DNA from: Rhizobium sp. R711
Lineage (GTDB): Bacteria; Pseudomonadota; Alphaproteobacteria; Rhizobiales; Rhizobiaceae
Length of the DNA stretch: 64,000 nt
Direction of reading: 5' to 3'
NCBI RefSeq assembly: GCF_002211365.1
Contig: NZ_LOKZ01000003.1
Location: forward strand, 124,001 to 188,000
Positions 58,415-64,000 of the stretch are shown here, one piece after another; positions within the stretch are counted from its first letter, which is position 1; each line of letters opens with the position of its first letter. The translations under genes were made by a program, and so were the position numbers. The notes beneath the pieces are model-generated. The model did not search any database, had not been told where the DNA came from, and worked only from the letters and a program-made list of their open reading frames with translations.

Positions 58415-58446
58415 CAAAAAAAAACAAGGCTGAAAGCCTTGTTTTA
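58415..58446. terminator. Terminator-like hairpin with A and T runs on both sides
   Basis: AAAACAAGGCT (58421-58431) pairs perfectly with AGCCTTGTTTT (58435-58445). On the minus strand the stem is followed by about nine T residues, on the plus strand by only four, so it is stronger for minus-strand transcription, where no gene is annotated. Confidence 0.65.
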
Positions 58447-58842
58447 AGTATCGCGTGATCCTTATCCGTTGCCGGGGCTGCGACAAGCGCGCCTAAGATC
58501 TGATCCTCCCAAGACTTGACCGCGAAATCGGCAGGAATTTAGCTCCCTGCCTGTTTTGTGGGCTAAAGCTAGCTCAAAGAATGGGCTTTGTCATCAGGTT
58601 TTTTTGCATTTTTGCTACACTCGAGCAATTTTTTTCTGTTGATAAGAATTTCGTACAAACCATTATAATTCCGCCTTTTTCTTACTTTGTCTGCTTCGCA
58701 CGTGCGAACTTGCTTTTACGGCAGTCCGCTTCAGCCCGTCGCGGGTTTCTTTCCTTTCGCGAAGCAGCTATGAACGCTGCCAATATTTGTGATCGCCTTC
58801 GATTCCGCGACATGCGGTATCTCAACAGCTCTGGAATTCACC

Positions 58843-60165
58843 ATGCGCCTGTCTCGCTATTTCATGCCCATCCTGAAGGAAAACCCCAAGGAGGCGGAAA
58901 TCGTCTCCCATCGGCTGATGTTGCGCGCCGGCATGATCCGGCAGCAGTCGCAGGGCATCTATTCCTGGTTGCCACTCGGCAAGCGCGTCCTTGACAAGGT
59001 CAACAACATCATCCGTGAGGAGCAGAACCGCGCCGGCGCGATCGAGCTGTCGATGCCGACGCTGCAGTCGGCCGAGCTCTGGCAGGAAAGCGGGCGCTAC
59101 GACGCCTACGGCAAGGAAATGCTGCGCATCAAGGATCGCCAGGATCGCCCGATGCTGTATGGCCCGACCAACGAGGAAATGGTCACGGATATCTTCCGGT
59201 CCTACGTGAAGTCCTACAAGAGCTTGCCGCTCAACCTGTATCACATTCAGCTGAAGTTCCGCGACGAGATCCGTCCGCGCTTCGGCACCATGCGCTCGCG
59301 TGAATTCATGATGAAGGATGCTTATTCCTTCGATCTGACGCGCGAAGGCGCGGAGCACTCCTATAACAAGATGTTCACCGCCTATCTGCGCACGTTCGAT
59401 CGCCTCGGCCTCCGCGCCATTCCGATGCGTGCCGATACCGGCCCGATCGGTGGCAATCTCAGCCATGAGTTCATCATTCTGGCCGACACCGGCGAGTCAG
59501 AGGTGTTCTGCCACAAGGATTTTGTGAACTTTGATATCCCGGCTCAAGATACCGACTTCGACAGCGTGGAGGGCCTGAAGGCAGTCTTCGACAAGTGGAC
59601 GTCGCTTTATGCCGCCACGTCGGAGATGCATGACGAAGCCGCGTTCAACGCGGTTCCGGAAGACGATCGCCTCTCTGCGCGCGGCATTGAAGTGGGGCAT
59701 ATCTTCTACTTCGGCACGAAGTATTCCGAGCCGATGGGCGCGAAGGTGCAAGGTCCGGACGGCAAGGAACATACCGTCCACATGGGTTCCTACGGGATTG
59801 GCCCGACCCGCCTTGTTCCCGCCATCATCGAAGCATCGCATGACGAAAACGGAATCATCTGGCCGGCGTCCGTGGCGCCGTTCGATGCGGTCGTGATCAA
59901 CATGAAGGCCGGTGATGCGGCGTGCGATGCGGCCTGCGAGAAGATCTATGCGGCGCTCTCAAATGCCGGCAAGGACGTCCTCTATGACGATACCGACGAT
60001 CGCGCCGGGACGAAATTCGCGACCGCCGATCTGATCGGTGTTCCGCTGCAGATCATTGCCGGCCCGCGTGCGGTCGCGAGCGGCGAAGTCGAAGTGAAGG
60101 ACCGCAAGACAGGCGCCCGCGAAACGATGACCATCGACGCGGCGATCAATAAGCTCTTGGGCTGA
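58843..60165 (+). CDS. proS: Prolyl-tRNA synthetase (short type without INS domain)
   Basis: Charges tRNA-Pro. The 440-residue class II synthetase has motif 2 in [26 protein letters not shown], the TNEEMVTD proline site and motif 3 [13 protein letters not shown], then the anticodon-binding domain. E. coli ProRS has about 570 residues because of the INS editing insertion; here GGNLSHEF runs on through a short linker, so that domain is absent, as in other alphaproteobacteria. Mischarged Ala-tRNA-Pro must then be removed in trans. The open frame begins 54 bases earlier, but MRLSRYFMP is the family start. Confidence 0.96.
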   Translation: MRLSRYFMPILKENPKEAEIVSHRLMLRAGMIRQQSQGIYSWLPLGKRVLDKVNNIIREEQNRAGAIELSMPTLQSAELWQESGRYDAYGKEMLRIKDRQDRPMLYGPTNEEMVTDIFRSYVKSYKSLPLNLYHIQLKFRDEIRPRFGTMRSREFMMKDAYSFDLTREGAEHSYNKMFTAYLRTFDRLGLRAIPMRADTGPIGGNLSHEFIILADTGESEVFCHKDFVNFDIPAQDTDFDSVEGLKAVFDKWTSLYAATSEMHDEAAFNAVPEDDRLSARGIEVGHIFYFGTKYSEPMGAKVQGPDGKEHTVHMGSYGIGPTRLVPAIIEASHDENGIIWPASVAPFDAVVINMKAGDAACDAACEKIYAALSNAGKDVLYDDTDDRAGTKFATADLIGVPLQIIAGPRAVASGEVEVKDRKTGARETMTIDAAINKLLG

Positions 60166-60182
60166 GAAGGGCGGGTGGCAGG

Positions 60183-61493
60183 ATGGCAGATGCAGCGGTG
60201 AGCCAGCGGCAGGGTTCCAGATCCGGCTCGGCGCCGGCCAGCCGGCCATTTTCCGCCTTCGAACGGCTTGTGGCGTGGCGCTATCTGCGCGCCCGCCGCA
60301 AGGAGGCGTTCATTTCGGTGATCGCCGGCTTCTCTTTCATCGGAATTATGCTTGGTGTTGCCACGCTCATCATCGTCATGGCTGTGATGAATGGATTTCG
60401 CACGGAGCTGATCTCCCGCATTCTTGGCATCAACGGCCACATGATCGTTCAGCCCGTTGATACGCCGTTCAACGACTATCCGGCGCTGACCGATCGGCTT
60501 GGCGCCGTGCCGGGCGTCAAGCTGGCCCTGCCGCTCGTGGAAGGGCAGACGTTGGCTTCCGGGCAGGGCGGTGCCGGTACGGGCGCGCTGGTACGCGGTA
60601 TCCGGCCTGAAGACCTGGACAAGGTGAAGACGGTCTCGGGCAACATCAAGTCCGGCGATCTTGTCGGCTTTGCCGCTGGGCAAGGTGTCCTGATCGGCTC
60701 GGGCATGGCTACACAACTCGGCCTCCAGGCCGGTGACACCATCACGTTGATATCGCCGGAGGGCGACGTCACGCCGATGGGCGTCAACCCACGGGTCAAA
60801 TCCTACAAGGTTTCCGGCATTTTCGAGATCGGCATGTCGGAGTACGACGCGACGATCATCTATATGCCGCTCGAGGAAGCACAGCTTTACTTCAACGCCG
60901 AGGGGCTGGTTCAATCCATTGAGCTCTTCGTCGACAATCCCGACGACATCGACAACATGCGGCCGAAGGTCGAAGCCGCAGCAGGCCGCCAGATCGCGAT
61001 CACCGACTGGCGGCAACGCAATCAGACCTTCTTCTCCGCCCTGGAAGTCGAGCGGAACGTCATGTTCATGATCCTGACGCTCATCGTTCTCGTCGCGGCG
61101 CTTAACATCATTTCCGGCCTGATCATGCTGGTGAAGGACAAGGGCAGCGATATCGCCATCCTGCGCACGATGGGCGCAAGCTCCGGCGCAATCATGCGCA
61201 TCTTCTTCATGACGGGCGCGGCAATCGGCGTCGTTGGCACGCTGGCCGGCGTCCTTCTCGGCGTCATTGTCTGTATCAACATCGAGAAGATCCGCGAGTT
61301 TTTCTCCTGGGTTTCCGGGACGGTGCTGTTCGATCCTCAGCTCTATTTCCTCAGCCAACTGCCGGCAGAAATGAGCCTTAGAGAGACACTCTCGGTCGTC
61401 ATCATGGCCCTGACGCTGTCCTTCCTCGCCACCATCTTCCCGGCGTGGCGGGCCTCCAAGCTCGATCCCGTGCAGGCCCTGCGCTACGAATAA
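60183..61493 (+). CDS. lolC: Lipoprotein-releasing ABC transporter permease (LolC/LolE family)
   Basis: Inner-membrane permease that extracts mature lipoproteins for delivery to the outer membrane. The 436-residue protein has four transmembrane segments (about 46-70, 295-320, 340-370 and 400-420) around a large periplasmic domain (about 70-290), and the FtsX/MacB-type motif [11 protein letters not shown]. The tail [18 protein letters not shown] is the typical end. Only one permease gene lies next to lolD, so it may work as a homodimer. It starts 17 bases after proS. Confidence 0.93.
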   Translation: MADAAVSQRQGSRSGSAPASRPFSAFERLVAWRYLRARRKEAFISVIAGFSFIGIMLGVATLIIVMAVMNGFRTELISRILGINGHMIVQPVDTPFNDYPALTDRLGAVPGVKLALPLVEGQTLASGQGGAGTGALVRGIRPEDLDKVKTVSGNIKSGDLVGFAAGQGVLIGSGMATQLGLQAGDTITLISPEGDVTPMGVNPRVKSYKVSGIFEIGMSEYDATIIYMPLEEAQLYFNAEGLVQSIELFVDNPDDIDNMRPKVEAAAGRQIAITDWRQRNQTFFSALEVERNVMFMILTLIVLVAALNIISGLIMLVKDKGSDIAILRTMGASSGAIMRIFFMTGAAIGVVGTLAGVLLGVIVCINIEKIREFFSWVSGTVLFDPQLYFLSQLPAEMSLRETLSVVIMALTLSFLATIFPAWRASKLDPVQALRYE

Positions 61494-61507
61494 GGAATGC
61501 TATTTTT

Positions 61508-62191
61508 ATGAAGCGGACTACCGTTCTCAAGCTTTCCGGCGTCGAGCGCCACTACGGCCAGGGTGAGACGCTGCTCTCGATCCTGAAGGGTGTGGACTTC
61601 ACGTTGAACAGCGGTGAAATTGTCGCCCTTGTCGCGCCGTCGGGCACGGGTAAATCGACGCTGCTGCATGTTGCCGGCCTTCTCGAGCATCCCGATGGGG
61701 GAGAGGTGACAATCAACGGCCACGCCTGTGACGGTTTGCCGGACGACAAGCGCACGGCGATCCGTCGCAATGAGATCGGTTTCGTCTATCAGTTCCATCA
61801 CCTGCTGCCGGAATTCTCCGCGATCGAGAATATCATGATGCCGCAGATGATCGCCGGGCTGCCGCGCAAGGAAGCGAAGGAGCGCGCTGGCCAGTTGCTC
61901 GACTACATGCGAATCGGTCATCGCGGTGCGCATCGTCCAGGGGAACTTTCCGGTGGCGAGCAACAGCGTGTGGCGATTGCCCGCGCCGTCGCCAATGCGC
62001 CAAGCCTGCTTTTGGCGGACGAGCCTACGGGCAACCTTGATCCTGAAACCGCGAGCTACGTCTTTGACGCGCTCGAAGCGCTGGTCCGTCAATCCGGCCT
62101 GGCGGCGCTGATCGCGACCCACAATCACGAACTCGCCGGCCGCATGGACCGGCGCGTCACAATCGCCGACGGCAAGGTCGTGGATTTCTGA
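61508..62191 (+). CDS. lolD: Lipoprotein-releasing ABC transporter ATP-binding protein
   Basis: ATPase partner of the LolC/E-type permease directly upstream. The 227-residue protein has Walker [10 protein letters not shown], the signature [14 protein letters not shown], Walker [10 protein letters not shown] and the LolD-type [19 protein letters not shown]-loop region. AAGGAA precedes the ATG at 61508. The stop abuts that of the convergent DUF5680 gene. Confidence 0.95.
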   Translation: MKRTTVLKLSGVERHYGQGETLLSILKGVDFTLNSGEIVALVAPSGTGKSTLLHVAGLLEHPDGGEVTINGHACDGLPDDKRTAIRRNEIGFVYQFHHLLPEFSAIENIMMPQMIAGLPRKEAKERAGQLLDYMRIGHRGAHRPGELSGGEQQRVAIARAVANAPSLLLADEPTGNLDPETASYVFDALEALVRQSGLAALIATHNHELAGRMDRRVTIADGKVVDF

Positions 62192-62656
62192 TCACGGGTG
62201 GATGAGGCCGCCACGGTAGTCCAGTTCGTAGGCCCTGCGTTCGTTCACGACGATTACCTCGCGGCCGCTGAAATGGCTGCAGTCGCCCATGCTTTGATCG
62301 GCATAGAAACCGAAGGCATGATCGAATTCCATACCGCCGAGAAAGCGTCGATACTCGCCATACATTTTTGACAGCGCAGCCTTGATGACAGTCCCCGCCC
62401 GTTCTCCGTCGATCAGCGAATGCTCGACGATGCGGCCGAAGTAGTTCATTGCCCAGATCGGTTCGCTGTCCAGCCAGACCACTTCCTGCCCGGCGAAATC
62501 GGTGCCGCCGAAATAACTGTCGAGATAGCGCCATGGGCCGCGCTGATAACCGATGTCATGCGATCCTGTTCGGCACGCGGGCGCGGGACTTCCGCCGCCG
62601 ACATAGGAATTGGCCTTTGCCTCGACGATGAAGCTATTCAGTGCGGCGATATCCAT
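62192..62656 (-). CDS. DUF5680 domain-containing protein
   Basis: A 154-residue soluble protein that matches my recollection of DUF5680: N-terminal ALNSFIVEAKANSYVGGG, then GPWRYLDSYFGGTDFAGQEVVW, PIWAMNYFGRI and FYADQSMGDCSHFSGREVI. In other bacteria the domain is sometimes fused to a helix-turn-helix; here it is alone. The function is unknown. GGAGAAC precedes the ATG. Confidence 0.78.
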   Translation of the reverse strand: MDIAALNSFIVEAKANSYVGGGSPAPACRTGSHDIGYQRGPWRYLDSYFGGTDFAGQEVVWLDSEPIWAMNYFGRIVEHSLIDGERAGTVIKAALSKMYGEYRRFLGGMEFDHAFGFYADQSMGDCSHFSGREVIVVNERRAYELDYRGGLIHP

Positions 62657-62726
62657 ATCTTTGTTCTCCAGCTCGGCAGCCTCTCAATAACCGTGCCAAT
62701 TGTAAAGAACAGAATAAGAACAAAGA

Positions 62727-63311
62727 CTATTGCCCACAGATCGCTTGCCCTGTGTCGTCATTCCATTGGACGATTGGGATGACGCGCGGCTCGGCCTTGA
62801 TGTCTTTGCCATTCTTCTGCAGCTTGCCGGTCAATGCATTGTAGTCGCAGGTACCGCCGGCGTTGGGGTCGAGCGTGTCATAGTGATTGTAGGTGTAACC
62901 GGCGACAACGAACTGTTTGTTGCGATAAGCCACTGTCAGCGTCTGGTCCCAGCGGTCGCGCCCGATGGCGCTGTTCTGCGAATGTATTGCGATCGAGGAC
63001 TTGCCGACGGCTTTCAACGAGGGTTCCTGACCGAAGACGCCGTCAGCGCTGGTGCTGCCCCAAATCTTGTTTGGCGCGCTCATGGAAAGTCGCAGCAGCT
63101 CGTGGTCGCTATCACGAAGATAGATGTAGATTCCGATTTGATCGTCGCTGGCGCTATCTTCAGGTGCAACCAGCAGTGCGAGATCCGCACTCCCGTCGCC
63201 ATCCCAATCACCTGTCGCCGCGTCGATGATACGCGCGGGGTCGATCTGCTCGGCTCGAGCGGTAAACGCTGTCGATAGAACCAATCCCGCAATTAATACA
63301 AACTTAAACAT
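62727..63311 (-). CDS. Secreted protein with FG-GAP/EF-hand-like motif
   Basis: A 194-residue exported protein with a signal peptide (MFKFVLIAGLVLSTAFTARA). The mature N-terminus has GDWDGDGSADLALLV, a calcium-binding loop typical of FG-GAP/VCBS repeats, as a single copy. Two cysteines near the C-terminus (GGTCDYNALTGKL and QAICGQ) may pair. The start at 63311 is set by GGGAG six bases upstream; the frame runs on for 60 codons without support. The function is unknown. It is divergent from the 28-residue peptide gene. Confidence 0.72.
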   Translation of the reverse strand: MFKFVLIAGLVLSTAFTARAEQIDPARIIDAATGDWDGDGSADLALLVAPEDSASDDQIGIYIYLRDSDHELLRLSMSAPNKIWGSTSADGVFGQEPSLKAVGKSSIAIHSQNSAIGRDRWDQTLTVAYRNKQFVVAGYTYNHYDTLDPNAGGTCDYNALTGKLQKNGKDIKAEPRVIPIVQWNDDTGQAICGQ

Positions 63312-63414
63312 GCTTTTCTCCCATCGCCATACGGCCAGCAGAGCGGAAAAGAATCCTGTTGACAATAGAACAATAGCGGAACAAATTGAAAACATAAGAG
63401 AACAGGAGAGCCAA

Positions 63415-63501
63415 ATGACTGACTTGATCCGTGATATCGCAGCATTCACCTCCATCGCAATGTTCGTTGCCAGCTTCTCGCTGATCTGCATGGCAATGTA
63501 A
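63415..63501 (+). CDS. 28-residue single-pass membrane microprotein
   Basis: ATG at 63415 preceded by GGAGAG four bases upstream; sequence starts MTDLIRDIAAFTS and continues as one hydrophobic helix (IAMFVASFSLICMAM) to the stop. It is followed by a strong inverted repeat at 63511. The good ribosome binding site, full-length helix and dedicated hairpin support a real small gene. The role is unknown. Confidence 0.6.
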   Translation: MTDLIRDIAAFTSIAMFVASFSLICMAM

Positions 63502-63510
63502 GAATTTCGG

Positions 63511-63535
63511 GGACCGCATGGCTGTCATGCGGTCC
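63511..63535 (+). terminator. Hairpin after the microprotein gene
   Basis: GGACCGCATG (63511-63520) and CATGCGGTCC (63526-63535) form a perfect 10-bp stem with a five-base loop, ten bases after the stop. There is no T-run, so it may be a weak terminator or a 3'-end stabiliser. Confidence 0.5.
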
Positions 63536-63615
63536 GAACGCAACCCTTGTCTGGACATCGACCCCCCGATGCTGAGAATAGACCTGATTTGATTCAGGTG
63601 ATCGGAAGGCATGTC

Positions 63616-64000
63616 ATGGCGGGTGCGGAGAAAGACGCGGCAAGCGGTTTCATCGGCGGTACGCCGGGCTTCGTTCACCTTCGTGTCCACTCGGCTTATT
63701 CGCTCCTCGAAGGGGCACTGCCGCTCAAGAAGATCCTCTATAAGGCGTCGGGCGATAGCCAGCCGGCCATCGCGATCACTGACACCAACAATCTGTTTGT
63801 CGCCCTCGAGTTTTCACAGAAGGCCATGGACGAGGGCCTGCAGCCGATCATTGGCTGTCAGGTCTCGATCGACATGGAAGATGGTCTTGAGACGGAACGG
63901 CGCGGCGGCCAGCAGGTGCTCGTCAAGCTGCCGTCGCTGGTCCTCTTGGCGGCGACTGATGCTGGTTACGAGCGGCTGGTGGATCTGGTCAGCCGCGCCT
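63616..64000 (+). CDS. dnaE: DNA polymerase III alpha subunit, 5' part (cut by window end)
   Basis: Catalytic subunit of the replicative polymerase. Only the first 128 residues are inside the window. They hold the start of the PHP domain: FVHLRVHSAYSLLEGALPLK, AIAITDTNNLFVALEFSQ and QPIIGCQVSI. GGAAGG precedes the ATG by six bases. The preceding DUF1467-proS-lolCD-dnaE order is common in Rhizobiales, which supports the main replicative dnaE1 and not the mutagenic dnaE2. Confidence 0.93.
   Translation, partial: MAGAEKDAASGFIGGTPGFVHLRVHSAYSLLEGALPLKKILYKASGDSQPAIAITDTNNLFVALEFSQKAMDEGLQPIIGCQVSIDMEDGLETERRGGQQVLVKLPSLVLLAATDAGYERLVDLVSRA

Larger units (their letters stand above)
58271..58842. 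other. Long intergenic region between DUF1467 and proS
   Basis: 572 bases. Features: hairpin GCGTTTGCCC/GGGCGAACGC (58273-58299), a terminator-like hairpin at 58415-58446, a small hairpin GGCAGG/CCTGCC (58530-58551) followed by TGTTTTGTG, and A+T-rich DNA at 58580-58680 that probably holds the proS promoter. No protein gene recognised; an sRNA is possible. Confidence 0.45.

Noticed and set aside
59982..61358. A 458-codon minus-strand frame opposite proS and lolC
   Set aside because: Antisense shadow of two clear genes; composition unlike a real protein.

Overview
This 64 kb window is core chromosome from an alphaproteobacterium of the Rhizobiales, most likely family Rhizobiaceae (Rhizobium, Neorhizobium, Agrobacterium or Ensifer type; the genus cannot be fixed by eye). 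The case rests on protein content and gene order: a 14-gene nuo operon running on into birA, rnj, mce and a DUF1467 gene, then proS-lolC-lolD and dnaE; clpP-clpX-lon-hupB in a row; dctA divergent from dctBD with a sigma-54 promoter; and several small rhizobial-type hypothetical genes. G+C is high throughout and I see no insertion sequence, phage, integrase or CRISPR array.

Left part (1-17 kb): the 3' part of ilvD, a small secreted DUF1311/LprI-like protein, a DegP/DegQ-type protease overlapping rarA, a DUF1883 gene, then accessory genes (APH-family kinase, DoxX). A minus-strand block follows: rplM-rpsI, a YgiN-like monooxygenase, agmatinase, argC and a TauE/SafE permease. Next come a PaaI-type thioesterase, an ECHDC3-like enoyl-CoA hydratase homologue lacking both catalytic glutamates, an EamA transporter, a CoA-binding protein, an O-acetylhomoserine sulfhydrylase and a cupin.

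Middle part (17-38 kb): the C4-dicarboxylate system (dctD-dctB facing away from dctA), a P450 next to a membrane diguanylate cyclase, and the proteostasis genes clpP, clpX and lon (clpP with an RpoH-like promoter) followed by hupB. An FMN riboswitch controls a RibN-type riboflavin transporter. A Pho box lies upstream of a secreted phytase/esterase-like protein. An aldo/keto reductase, a hydroxynitrile-lyase-like cupin, a small methyltransferase, a degenerate GGDEF protein, tRNA-Val(TAC) and two identical tRNA-Asp(GTC) genes follow.

Right part (38-64 kb): complex I. The operon is interrupted by two extra genes: a 90-residue secreted protein between nuoD and nuoE, and a helix-hairpin-helix (HhH) protein between nuoF and nuoG. 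The HhH domain of the second also forms the C-terminus of the extended NuoE. Translationally coupled birA, then RNase J, methylmalonyl-CoA epimerase and DUF1467, close the unit. ProRS (short, without the INS editing insert), a lipoprotein-release permease and ATPase, two minus-strand hypothetical genes, a 28-residue membrane peptide and the 5' end of dnaE complete the window.

I found no clear candidate for a wholly new system. The points most worth following are the HhH pair inside the complex I operon, the untypical active sites (ECHDC3-like, P450, degenerate GGDEF), the regulatory sites (FMN riboswitch, Pho box, tandem DctD sites, RpoH promoter, several perfect inverted repeats) and a few likely microproteins.
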